Source of the DNA: Phoma sp. XZ068
Taxonomy: Eukaryota > Ascomycota > Dothideomycetes > Pleosporales > Didymellaceae
Direction: 5' to 3'
DNA length: 64,000 nucleotides
NCBI GenBank assembly: GCA_004835665.1
Contig: RBKR01000001.1
Location: 1,488,001-1,552,000, forward strand
Shown here: positions 23,185 to 33,077 of the stretch, in pieces
Layout of the letters: each line of letters begins with the position of its first letter
Numbering within the stretch: the first letter of the stretch is position 1
Program-made: the position numbers and the translations under genes
Notes under the pieces: model-generated
The model's database searches: none
What the model was told of the DNA's origin: nothing
The model's input: the letters and a program-made list of their open reading frames with translations, nothing else

Positions 23185-24760
23185 TTATGCAGCCGCCTCG
23201 CCGCGAGGAGCACCGCGGAAGCCACCTCGACCACCCCTGAAGTCACCACGGCCACGTCCACGTCCACGGTACTCGCCTCCGCCGCGGGGACCACCGCGGC
23301 CACGGCCCCTGTATCCTCCTCGTCCTTCACCCTGGTGTTGTCCTCCACGTCCACGACCGCCACGGTTGTGCTGTACCTCAGAGAAACCGTCATTAGCAGA
23401 AGGCTGGGCTGCTGCAGGTTCGGGGGTGTCGTCAGCCCAGCTCTGGGTGCTGGTGACTGGTGCGGTCGCGTGGGGAGTCTCGGTCTCAGCAGCATCGCGG
23501 GGAACGATCTCAAACGGCTCGCTGAGCGGCTCATCCTGGCCACTGGCCTGCTTGTCCCACTGCGCGGTTGCGGCAGCGTTAGCAGCCTCAGGCTCGATAC
23601 TTGCTGCCGCCGGAGCGCCTGACTGATCAGCCTCTGCTCCACCAACAGTCGCTGATCCAGCGTCGAGCTCTGTCAGGCCTGCGTGAGTAACGGTGGGGTC
23701 TGAAACTGCATCGTGCGCCTCCGACTCGGGAGCGGTGGGCTGGGCCTGGGCGACGTCGTCAACCCAAGCTTCCTCTGCCGCGAAGGGAGCCTCCTCAAGC
23801 GCAGCCTGCTTAACTTGCGAGTCTGTTCATCAGTTAGGTAAGAGCTTAATCGTAGTAGAAAGTGGACAACGTACAAGTCACGCTCAGCAGCACGCCCTCG
23901 GTGGAGGGGACGCCATCATCAGCACCCTCGATCAGCTTCTCAGCTGCGGTGACAGCAACTGCGTCACCTCCGTAAACCTGCAGCAGAGCTCCCTCGAAAG
24001 CCTTGGTGAGGTCCGAATCATCATCTTCTAGCTGGCGACGCGCAGCCGCTGCCCTCAGGAAGCGAGACAATGTGAGGACCTTCTCGCGGAAGACCTTCTT
24101 CTGCTCAATCGCTGCCTCAGCCTTGAGTGCTTCCCTCAGCGCCTCAAGATCGCTGGAGTGTGACCTCTGCAGGATCTCCTTCTCCCGGGCGTGCTTCTCC
24201 TGGTATTCCTGATCGAACTTCTTGTACTGGGCAATTTGATCCTCCAATTGTGCGAGCTCGGCTTGAAGCTTAGGCTTCCTCTGGGCCTGGGCCTTCTGGT
24301 CGGCGTTGATCTTGCGGGAAGCGGCAAGTTCGTCGAGGGAGACGCCGGGGTTCTCTGCGATGATGGAGTCGACCTTTTGGGTAGCATTCTGCACGCAACA
24401 TGTCAGCTGGAGCTCAACACTAGGCTGACGTGAGAGGCGGGATCATACCAGCTTCTTGTTGATGTTACGGATGTTCCTACACGCATTGCTCATTAGCACA
24501 TGAGCTCTTTCCATATGTGGCCTTGAGCTCGGAAGTTGGGCTGAAACTCACTTCTGGAGCTCCTTGATGTAGGAGTTCTCGCTGTCGCCATTGATATTTC
24601 CGGTAGGGTCAGAGCTGCCGGCACCTGCATCAGAAGACGCATTCTCGGTGGCAGCTGGGACTGCGGTGGCAGCGCTCTCCTGCTTGGCCTTCTTCTTGCG
24701 GGCACTCTTTGACTCGCCAGTGACGAGGTTCTGGAGCTTCGAAACAACTTCAGAAGCCAT
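23185..24760 (-). CDS. RGG-tailed coiled-coil protein, YAG7-like
   Basis: Four exons: 24760-24552, 24476-24449, 24388-23875, 23822-23185; 462 aa. The 28 bp second exon encodes NIRNINKKL and keeps the frame. Order: a short polar N-terminus (MASEVVSKLQNLVTGESKS), KELQKNIRNINKKLNATQKV, a long coiled coil (about 95-180, ELAQLEDQIAQYKKFDQEYQ), a helical segment (LRAAAARRQLED, about 190-250), an acidic Ala/Pro/Thr/Glu-rich linker, and a tail of about 70 residues made of RGG/RGR units. The layout matches fungal YAG7-like proteins, linked to ribosomes or RNA in yeast. RGG tails bind RNA and are arginine-methylated in other proteins; that is family knowledge, not seen here. Function is therefore inferred. 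Confidence 0.85.
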
Positions 24761-25237
24761 TTCGGTTTGTGATTGTGGGTTCGATGGATGCGTGAAAGTA
24801 CTCTGCGCGTAGATCGCGAAAAGTTGAATAAGTAAAGTGTTGGTGGGGTGTTGTAGCTGAACGAGTTGGGCTGTTCAATTGCTCGGACTGTGCTCACAGG
24901 GCTACGTAAATGACCGCTAAAACTTAGCGTCAAAGCTGGGGCCAAGGGATCATCGTGGAAACCCTTCGAATCCTCCCATCTTCAACGAGCTTGAAGTCCG
25001 CAATAGAGAATGTATAGATCCAATAAACAACGAATACCTGAAAATCTTCATGGGGCTCATGCGAACGAGTTGTCATATTTTTGTGAGAACGCACACAACG
25101 CTCTTGCGCTTTAAATCATTAGATGGGTATGAACATAACAAAGCGTCCCTTCATGTACATTCGTTCAGTTGCCTGGCTTCGTTTCTCCGACCTCATTCGT
25201 GGTTCTCTCTTTCTCAGTCTCCGTTACCATCTTCGTC
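24761..25237. other. Intergenic
   Basis: A 477 bp gap between two minus-strand genes: promoter of the RGG protein and 3' end of the Zn2Cys6 regulator. No other structure seen. Confidence 0.4.
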
Positions 25238-28200
25238 TCAACCGTTCCCCTCAAACCCGTCTATCCCCATCCCATCGCCGGTCCCCCTCCTCTGCACACT
25301 TCCCCCCGGCCCGATTCCATCCACTACGGCGTCCAACATGTTCAAATCCACGTTCTGCCCTTGCCCAAGGCCAAAGCCATAATCTGCACCATTCTGGTTT
25401 TCGAACACACCATCACCTCCCGCGCCCATCATGTTGGGTGGATCGACGTTGAAAGGCACAAAGTAGCTGCTCATTGGGTCGAAGAAGTTGTTGCTGCCCA
25501 TGCCCATAGCCTCGAGGTTCCAGAAGGCGGCGTTGAAGTCGGCCGAGAGATCAGGGAATGGTGACATGTCCATGTGGCTTTGCGGCTGAGCGTGTGGGTT
25601 TGGTAGGTGAGAGAGGTGGGCGAGAGAAGGTGAGGTGCCACTCTGAAGGAGCGTATGTGGACCGGCGAACTCGGCAACAAATTGCTGCGAGGCCGACGGG
25701 TTTTGTTGGGGAAAGTAAGCAGCGGGGTCGAAGGTAGCGTTTGGTGGGGTTGACATGGTTGTATCATTCGCGATGGAGATATGTGATATAGGTTGTTGTT
25801 GTGGCACGCGAGGGGGGACGGCATGTTGTGCTTTAGTGCTGTTCTGGCGCTGTGGCTTGGATGCTTCTGACGTGTTCGCAGAGGCTTTCGAAACCGACTT
25901 CGACTTGTTCTTTCGTGCTTGTTTGCGTTGGTCGGCCTTGGAGGGTGGAGAGAGCGAGGCGAAGAATTCCTCGACACTCTGAAGGTCGCTCTTCTCGCCA
26001 AGTACAGCATCAGTACCGGGCTCGTTGGCTTTTGACTCTGCAGCATCCTCGTAGTCCGTTTTTGAAACGCCGTGGGGATAGCGGTCGAACCAATCACCAT
26101 ACTGGAATATGCTGCCTTTGCTCTTTCCATTGGTGTTTGCTTCAGGCCCTTTCATCTGCGCGTCCGCGTGCTGTCGATATAGGTCCTTCAAGTTCTCGGC
26201 GATGTACTGGAACATGCCCCAATACTTCTTCATCTTTGTCAAGTACTTTACATTGTAAGCCAGATACTTCTTCGATTGTGCCTCAAGCTTTGCGTTCTTC
26301 GAGAACACACCGTGGACATGAACGGTCGACGAGAAGAATGCTGAGTACCCAGCGAAGGGTGCAACGACGTTATGATCCATGGCCTCGTTGATGAGGATCG
26401 AAATCTGGTTCGCGGACTCGAGTGCCGTACGGGCAGACTTTGTGAGGAACTCGTGCGGCATGTCTTTCGGTGGTCGGGCGCCTGCTGTTGAAGGAAGCGC
26501 AAATCGATGCATGAAAAGCATGATCTGCTGCCACAGAATGTGTAGATATAAGAACGAGTTGGCTGTTTTGCCAATGGCATGGCTCTTCAAATTCTCGGGC
26601 GTGTAGACGAGCATCTCAGGCAGTGATTCTCTGAACGCCATGGCTTCCTTCTTAATGGCATGGTAGGTGGAATCTGGTGACCACATTGGCTCCGCCTCTC
26701 GCTCCTTGCCTCCCAAGTTCATGTACTTGATCAGCTTTCCCCAGACGCACACCAATCGAACAGTGTACGCTGTAACACCCATGTTCTCTCGCGGATTCAC
26801 CAGTTGCCCGCTGTCAGGTGGTACTGGGTTTGGCACGTTGCCTTCTAAGTTCTCGGTCGGGGCATGGATTTCGTGGACATACAGGTGTTCCTTGACCGGT
26901 AGTTGCACCTCGATGTACTGCTCGTGTACGAAGAGCGGTCGATCTGTGCCGGATGAATTGAATCGGTCCATCAAGAAACACGACCACATGGTTCTCCTTC
27001 GAATTTCCCGGTCTGTGGCGCTGAGAGGCTTCTTTTCTGGATCATTGACCAACGGATCGTACTCATTCTCCTTGTGTAGCTGCAGAGCGTACGCCATTCT
27101 CTGCGCCATGCCTCCGAACATCCAACTCCGTCCACCCTGACATGTGCCAAACTCGTGCAGACCCAGTAACAGATAGACTATCAGGATTGTAATGTTGGGC
27201 GAATCATAGCGCTTCAACGCAATCTCTCTGGCTCTTTGCGCCCAATCGTCGCCACGTAGGAAACAAGGTTCTGTGCGTAATTGCGGGTGTGTCGAGAAGC
27301 GTGCCGAGATGGCACACATAGCCAGGATGAGCACTGGCGGTACCCTTCCCGTACTGAGCCGCCGCATGAAACTGGGCTTGTGCAAGAGAGGGTAACTCTG
27401 GCCATACACGTAGTCAAAATACACCTCGGCGAGATGTTCCTGGATCTCTCTCGAGGGTAGACTCTCCGAGCCTTCTGTGAGCAACTTGTTCTCGTCCGAC
27501 TCTTTCGAAGTCGATGGCATGCCTGTTGCGTCTGTCTCCCCCTTCGACTTCGCCCACTCGTCCAACTCATTGCCGAACGCTTCTTCTGCTTGTCGTTTCT
27601 TGGTCGCCGGTGTCTTCGGTGGTGCGCCTGGTATCGCAGGCTTCACGACTGACCGGCCGACATTGGCCACAGAAGGCAGGCTCTCCTTCGGTATAAGCTT
27701 GATGACACGGTCTTCCATGCGCTTCAAGCGCTTGTCCAGCATAGCCATGTAGTCGGTCCTCGGTGCTGCTTTCCTTGTCGTGACTTTGTACACGCACGGT
27801 ATTCTGCTCCTGACGCAGTGCTTGCATGCAGGCTTCTCGCCCGAGCAGCGGATTTTCTTTCTTCGACATGCGATACATGCAAGAGGCAGCCTCTTTCTCT
27901 CCTTCCCGGCTTTCGTCTTCATCTCGCTCCACTGTGGGGTATCTTGCTCCATGTCCTTTGTGCGCTTTAACGTGGTATTGAAGTTTCCGTTATCGTTCGC
28001 TTCGAGCTTGAGGCCCTGAACAGAGGAATTGTGCATGTCGCCAATGGCCAGCATGCCCATTGCGGGCGCACTTTCAGGACTGTGATTCTGTCCCTCCTGC
28101 GCCAATACGCCTGGACTGACTGACACTCCTGCTGGACTGTCGCCAATGCTCAGTCCGCGCGGATGCACACTGCCTCGGCCGCTCATGTTGTCTTCGCTCA

Positions 28201-28489
28201 CGGCGCCCACGCTGCCTCTATGGACAAGGGCGCCTGGATATCCCGGGTTCTGCGTATGCGCAAAGGCCATATCAAAGTCTGGGAACTGCCCCATCATGTC
28301 CGAAGGGCTGGCGCCGAGGGTGTTGCTTTGTGCAGGCGCAAGGCCATACTCGGCCAGGCCCAGCGCGTCGTCGTGGTCGAAGTGTGGGTGCGAAGAGGTG
28401 GTCATGGTGGCTGCTGCGGTTGCGCCGGAGTCGGGCATGTCATCGGGGGCGCTGCGGAGACGACACGGCTCGCATGGAGCGACCTGCAA
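25238..28489 (-). CDS. Zn2Cys6 transcription factor with fungal_trans domain
   Basis: One long open frame of 1083 codons. The zinc cluster is complete: Cys205, 208, 215, 222, 225 and 232 (spacing 2-6-6-2-6), preceded by a basic KERKRLPLA and followed by the linker TTRKAAPRTDYMAMLDKRLKR. The middle regulatory domain (about 340-790) has the fungal_trans core, for example WMFGGMAQRMAYALQLHKEN and DREIRRRTMWSCFLMDRFNS. The C-terminus is Gln/Pro/Met-rich, a likely activation region. It acts in the nucleus; the target genes are not evident. The start is uncertain: the ATGs at 28489, 28438 (MPDSG) and near 28405 (MTTSS) are all in frame, and an upstream exon ending in a cag acceptor is possible. Confidence 0.88.
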   Translation of the reverse strand: MQVAPCEPCRLRSAPDDMPDSGATAAATMTTSSHPHFDHDDALGLAEYGLAPAQSNTLGASPSDMMGQFPDFDMAFAHTQNPGYPGALVHRGSVGAVSEDNMSGRGSVHPRGLSIGDSPAGVSVSPGVLAQEGQNHSPESAPAMGMLAIGDMHNSSVQGLKLEANDNGNFNTTLKRTKDMEQDTPQWSEMKTKAGKERKRLPLACIACRRKKIRCSGEKPACKHCVRSRIPCVYKVTTRKAAPRTDYMAMLDKRLKRMEDRVIKLIPKESLPSVANVGRSVVKPAIPGAPPKTPATKKRQAEEAFGNELDEWAKSKGETDATGMPSTSKESDENKLLTEGSESLPSREIQEHLAEVYFDYVYGQSYPLLHKPSFMRRLSTGRVPPVLILAMCAISARFSTHPQLRTEPCFLRGDDWAQRAREIALKRYDSPNITILIVYLLLGLHEFGTCQGGRSWMFGGMAQRMAYALQLHKENEYDPLVNDPEKKPLSATDREIRRRTMWSCFLMDRFNSSGTDRPLFVHEQYIEVQLPVKEHLYVHEIHAPTENLEGNVPNPVPPDSGQLVNPRENMGVTAYTVRLVCVWGKLIKYMNLGGKEREAEPMWSPDSTYHAIKKEAMAFRESLPEMLVYTPENLKSHAIGKTANSFLYLHILWQQIMLFMHRFALPSTAGARPPKDMPHEFLTKSARTALESANQISILINEAMDHNVVAPFAGYSAFFSSTVHVHGVFSKNAKLEAQSKKYLAYNVKYLTKMKKYWGMFQYIAENLKDLYRQHADAQMKGPEANTNGKSKGSIFQYGDWFDRYPHGVSKTDYEDAAESKANEPGTDAVLGEKSDLQSVEEFFASLSPPSKADQRKQARKNKSKSVSKASANTSEASKPQRQNSTKAQHAVPPRVPQQQPISHISIANDTTMSTPPNATFDPAAYFPQQNPSASQQFVAEFAGPHTLLQSGTSPSLAHLSHLPNPHAQPQSHMDMSPFPDLSADFNAAFWNLEAMGMGSNNFFDPMSSYFVPFNVDPPNMMGAGGDGVFENQNGADYGFGLGQGQNVDLNMLDAVVDGIGPGGSVQRRGTGDGMGIDGFEGNG

Positions 28490-29582
28490 CTGCTGTGGAC
28501 GTATATGGCTATGATGTGTATCTCAGCAAAGTGTAGTCAGCGCAGCGACATGTCGGCTGCACTGCGGGAGGCTCTCGGAGCTATTGGTAGGCAGATGGTG
28601 CGAAGGTGCGAGCAGAGCCCAGCGCGGACGAACGCCCGCAAAGCTAAAGCCTTCAGAGCCGCCTCCCACTGCGCGCGGTGTGGAGAAAGGAAGCTTGTGG
28701 GGCGCTAGCATCGGAATAGCTCGCATTGACTGTGGGGGTCTTCAAAGAAAGCTGGCATGTTATGCCTCATCTACACGTCATGCGCACTGGGCAAGAGGGA
28801 CATACTACTTCATGCCTCTGCTCCTCATTGCAACTTGAAAGATCTCCGAGCATCTCGTACATGCGCTCGCCCGTAATCGCCCAGCCAGGATCCATCCATG
28901 TGTGGGGCATGGCTTGTGCTGGGCACGGCAGGATGCTGCAATGTGCAGTCTGTGACTGGCTGCATGCTGACGACGTTCAAAGCTCGAGCTGCGAGTCCAC
29001 TGTTTCTCCTCAGGTTCTCGACCCAAAACCTAGTTAGTCAGGCATCACCAATCACCAAACTGTCACTCAACCCCTGTGACATCCGGGTAATCATCTTAAC
29101 GGTCACGAGTTCCGCCCGTTTTCTGCGCCGAGTTGCTCGTTTAAAGTGCGGGACCGAGATTGCTAGCGTGATTGCCCGCTAAGTTCCGTCAACACTCCTA
29201 ACGCGGCGAAGGATCACCAAGCAACAAATCGACTTGTTATTCGGCCAAGCCGAGCCTCAACATCCCGTTCTGTTGGTTACTTTGTTAGCTTCAAGCATAA
29301 TTTCAAGATGGAGTGCATGCAGCGGGAATGGTGTGACACCTGCATCTTTTATCATGGTCCACCCCTGCACTTCTACATGCAGAGATTGGGGAAGCTGGGG
29401 TAGAGTACGATCTCAGGGCACAAAATGCGCATTGCATCCGACTTCATCTCTTACTATCAAAAGGAGTGATTCCACGTCAACCCATACCTGAAACGCAGTC
29501 GTAACCAGAGAATTATCCATCTTGAGTTTCGAGAGCAGTGATCCGTCTCTCTGACTTCATCTCGTTCTATCTTGCACATGGT
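28490..29582. other. Intergenic
   Basis: 1.1 kb between the start of the Zn2Cys6 regulator and the stop of the tyrosine-repeat protein, both minus strand. It should hold the regulator's promoter and 5' UTR. No gene or repeat is supported. Confidence 0.4.
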
Positions 29583-29984
29583 CTACTTCGTCATGCCCAT
29601 TTCCATCTTCGCCGCTTCCTCCTCAACATCACTCTCGTACTTCCCGTAATCGGAGTACTTGCCATACTTGCCGTACGCGCTGTAGCTCTCGTCTCCAGCT
29701 TGCTTGGCGTCCATCATCATCTCGTTGCGTTTAATGTTTGCATTGGATGCTGATAGATATGCTCAGTAGTGGAAAGGTGGAAGGGGGAAGGGAGGTCTAC
29801 CCATCGCTTTTGCTGCTTCCTCGGCCTCACCTGGGTACGAGCCGTAGTCGGAATACTTGGCATATGCGCCATATTTGCCATACTCGGTGTACTTGATATC
29901 AGCAGCTTCCTTCGTGGGCTTCATGTCCATGGGTGCGGCGACAGCGAAAGCTGTCAAGCTAGCAAGGATGATTGAATAACGCAT
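29583..29984 (-). CDS. Small secreted tyrosine-triplet repeat protein (candidate RiPP precursor)
   Basis: Two exons, 29984-29801 and 29749-29583, 116 aa; intron gtagac...atcag, 51 bp. A signal peptide (residues 1-17, MRYSIILASLTAFAVAA) is followed by two related blocks. Block A has Tyr at 32, 35, 38, 41, 44, 47 and 50; block B has Tyr at 84, 87, 90, 93, 96 and 99: an exact Y-x-x period. Both share YGKYG and KYSDYG, and both end in an acidic EEAAK helix-like tail. A single dibasic Lys68-Arg69 between the blocks is a Kex2-type site, next to the intron. No cysteine is present, which is unusual for a secreted effector. The layout (signal peptide, repeated core, Kex2 site, acidic spacer) recalls precursors of dikaritin-type fungal RiPPs. 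A UstYa homologue starts 945 bp away on the other strand. It could instead be a structural wall protein or effector. Confidence 0.8.
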
Positions 29985-30929
29985 CTTGAAGGTTCTGGTG
30001 GATACAGTCTGATATGACTCGAAAGATTCTGGTGAGAAATGAGGTTGATGATCGCTCAAATTGAAGTCCTCAGGCTTTTGTAGATGTATGGAACTCGAAT
30101 AAGAAGTACAGCGGCGAGAGATTTGTTTATGATGTCGAACATGATGTGAGGAGGTACCCGTATGCATTGAAGAAGCACAATCACATCTTGCGTAGCTGAC
30201 TGCAAGCTGTTCATATTCTCAGCTACCTATCGTGGCATGGCTCTGTAACATGGATCTCTGCTTCATCTGTGCGCAATGATCAGAGCTGTGGCCGTGGAAG
30301 ATGGCGCTGGATCGCGCAACATGAGTGGGTGCTTCCGATCGAAGAAGCTTCGCAACTTGGATAGGCTTGGATGGTCGTAGAAATGAAGCACCACCTTTCG
30401 TGCTGCACAAGGGTAATGGCATCCGGGTGTGACGACAAACAATTCAGGTACTGAGTAACATATCCACCATCTGAGCAAACAACCTGCCAACGGTGCCTAG
30501 AGAGGAATTTATAACCATGACACTCGGGTTACAGGGTGTTTAGGTCCCTATGATAAGCTGTAGGAACAATCCTGGTGGTGCAAATCATCCGTGACTACAT
30601 ATGTGATGTAGATTTGCGCTTGGTGCTGATTTGTTACCAGATTGAAGTCTGCCCTTTGTACTTTTCTTTGATGATTGAGCAATAGTGAGGCACTGGTGAC
30701 AAGTCTGACGTACTTAACAGATTCGATATTATGCCCCGATAATCGCACATATAGTGCCGTAGTACTGGTATCTGATTTGATGCCTATGTCGTACCTTGTG
30801 GGCGTCTGAGTATCGACTGACGCATGATCGCATTAAGGTTTCCTTGAAGTTTATGGTTAGAATGCTCGTCTTCTGAACTGGACGTTGGCACCACTCTTCC
30901 CATCCACGCTCGACTTCCAATATCACAGC
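29985..30929. promoter_or_regulatory. Shared upstream region of the tyrosine-repeat protein and UstYa genes
   Basis: 945 bp between divergent starts. If the two genes form a pathway, co-regulatory sites should lie here. AT-rich patches such as gaatttataacc near 30506 are present, but I cannot define an operator. No gene is supported; minus-strand frames that enter it from the right are shadows. Confidence 0.5.
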
Positions 30930-31996
30930 ATGCTTACGACGTTCGCTCGTCATTTTCAGACGACACCCAAGCATGCTCGCTTGCCTCAAAGTGACACCGA
31001 CAGTCTTGCGAATGAGGCGCTTCTGCCACTTTCGTCTACAACCTCACTAACAGTCAAACCCTGTCCCCGTCCAAACTTTGAGTACCAAGTAGCTTTGAAG
31101 ACCCTCATAGTCTGCAGTGTTGTATATCTTAGTGTGGGATTATGGATCGCGCACAGCGTACGCAAAGCCAATTTCGTTACCGATGCAGACGAGTTCTGTA
31201 TACACCACATCTCTCAATATTGTAAGGATGTCATAGGGAAATATGTAGGTCAATGGCTAATGGTCTGCAGCACCGGTGGTGAAGGAGGTCAAAGCGGCCT
31301 GGCACACAAAGCGCTTCAACGGGTCATTTCTGCATGAGAATATCTATCGACAGGCAGCTGGGCCAGAGGTTGATGCTGCTTGGGAGGCGTTGGGTATAGG
31401 GTGTAGGTGATGCGGGTATTGCACTTCATGACGCAGCGCTGAGCATGTCGATAGTTCGAAGCGTCGTCATCCCAGAGAGCGAGGCCAATCGGTCAGGGAT
31501 ACAACAGGATCAAGTCAAGATCAGCCAAGAGTATGGCGGTGGTTTTCCGGCCAACATTGAAGGGTTGCATCATTTGCACTGTCTGGTACGAATTGAAGAA
31601 TAGCTCTGATGATCGCTTATCGTTGACATTACACAGGATCTCCTACGGAAGACCTTGCACTGGAACTACGATTACTACTTGGCGAAAGGTGAAGGACCAT
31701 TTGTGAACTCTGGACACATTGTCCGGGTCCATACCACTCATTGCTTGGATATGCTGCGACAAGTCCTGATGTGCAACCCCGACATCGGAGTGCTAGGTCA
31801 AGTATGGTGGCGGCCTGAAAGCGGCCCAACCCCGATGGCGTTCGTCGACTTCAACACAAAGCATCGATGCCGCGACTACGAAGGCGTGAGACGATGGGCT
31901 GAAGAGCATCAGATGCCACCTGAGAAGGACCTTGATATGAGCCGCTTCTATGAGCAGCCGAAGCCTGGAGACACGGTCTACCCTGCAATACCTTGA
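30930..31996 (+). CDS. UstYa-like (DUF3328) oxidase homologue
   Basis: Four exons: 30930-31221, 31271-31402, 31455-31585, 31637-31996; 304 aa. All introns are GT-AG and restore family sequence at each join, for example HISQY-SPVVKEVKAAW and HHLHCL-DLLRKTLHWNYDYY. A cytosolic N-terminus is followed by one membrane helix (about 54-76, ALKTLIVCSVVYLSVGLWIA), then the DUF3328 domain with both HxxHC motifs: His180/His183/Cys184 and His217/His220/Cys221. UstYa proteins catalyse oxidative side-chain cyclisation of ribosomal peptides (ustiloxin, phomopsin, asperipin) and some other oxidations. All motif residues are present, so the enzyme looks active. Pleosporalean genomes hold many paralogues, so the substrate cannot be read from the gene alone. 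The small secreted protein divergent to it is the best local candidate. Confidence 0.88.
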
Positions 31997-32190
31997 GGCT
32001 GAGGAAAGATGTGAGTGCTGGGTATGTTAGCTCGAAGCATGGTATGATTACAATGCATTGTTGCCCATGGCCAGTTTCCATCTTGTCGACGCATGTCGAA
32101 ACAGTTGTTCGAGTGCCACGCGACGCCTGCAGCTGTAGCTGCCTGGAGGATGGCTCGAAGTTCGAGGGGGAAACAGAGCGTGAGTCAAGC

Positions 32191-32775
32191 TCAGTTTTGG
32201 CGAGGCTTCACCACTCCATCGTGTACGATGTAGTAGACAACGGTGCTGTCTGTATCCACTGTGGCTAGAACCACCCTCTTCGTCGTCCTCCAGGGATTTT
32301 CTGGAGCCTCTTGGGCAGTAGCAGAAGTCTGCGGCGGGACCATGCTGATGTCGTCGAATACCTCAGCTAGTCTGCGCAGTGTCCATTGCTCGTTCAGCCT
32401 AGTCGGCAGTACCCACTCGTGCTCCGGTTGCGCCTTGACCTCCAGACCGCTCTTCTCGCCTGCTGCCTGGGCGGCTTTGCGCTGGCGGTCGGCGTTCTTC
32501 AGCAGCTCGACCTGCTCGTCTGGGTGGACGTAGAGGCGCTGCGGCGGCAGCCCCGAGACGAGTGGACGTGGCAGAGGTTCCTTTGTGAGGGGCGAGTGTG
32601 TGTGCACCTTAAGGTCAGTCCAGTAGTGCTGGTATTGGAGGTTGTGCAGGATCTGAAGGGCGAGCGAATGCAAACTGGGAAGGTGTGTGGAATTGGATAG
32701 CTTCGCCGAGTCTGCGACAAACATTTGCACCTGCGCTGGCGCGACTGCCGTTTTGGTGCTGGTAAGCGTCGTCAT
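32191..32775 (-). CDS. SEN15: tRNA-splicing endonuclease subunit Sen15
   Basis: Single exon, 194 aa. Sen15 is a structural subunit of the heterotetrameric nuclease that removes tRNA introns. The domain begins around residue 35 (LALQILHNLQYQHYWTDLKV), continues with LPRPLVSGLPPQRLYVHPDEQ and ends with the very characteristic YYIVHDGVVKPRQN at the C-terminus, which is the family signature. The length suits fungal Sen15. It lacks nuclease catalytic residues, as expected for this subunit. It is separated from the UstYa gene by only 194 bp, convergent, so the 3' UTRs probably overlap. Confidence 0.88.
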   Translation of the reverse strand: MTTLTSTKTAVAPAQVQMFVADSAKLSNSTHLPSLHSLALQILHNLQYQHYWTDLKVHTHSPLTKEPLPRPLVSGLPPQRLYVHPDEQVELLKNADRQRKAAQAAGEKSGLEVKAQPEHEWVLPTRLNEQWTLRRLAEVFDDISMVPPQTSATAQEAPENPWRTTKRVVLATVDTDSTVVYYIVHDGVVKPRQN

Positions 32776-33077
32776 GGCGGAGGGGTTGGACTGCTGCGCT
32801 GGCTGGCAATTGGTGGTGCAATGTTTCGCAATCGTCGAGGTAGAGGTGGAAAGGCTGTCTAGCCGTCCAGCTCGGGAAGGAGCGAAGAACTGCGTAGATC
32901 CGCTAAGCCACTAGGATACGAAGGCCAGCTTAACTTGGGAACTGCGTAGGTCAGGCTACGACGCTCTCGTGTCCACATAACCTGACGTTCTGCTCAACTT
33001 CTCCCATCAAATACACTTGTCAGAAATATACTCACATCCTCAAGTCATTAACTCAGCTCCTGCGACGACCTTTGACC
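32776..33077. other. Divergent upstream region
   Basis: A 302 bp gap between the starts of SEN15 (minus) and the surface protein gene (plus). It must hold both promoters. No motif is recognised. Confidence 0.4.

Noticed and set aside
31622..31829. Possible second UstYa gene suggested by two HxxHC motifs
   Set aside because: Both motifs belong to the same DUF3328 domain once the introns are removed.
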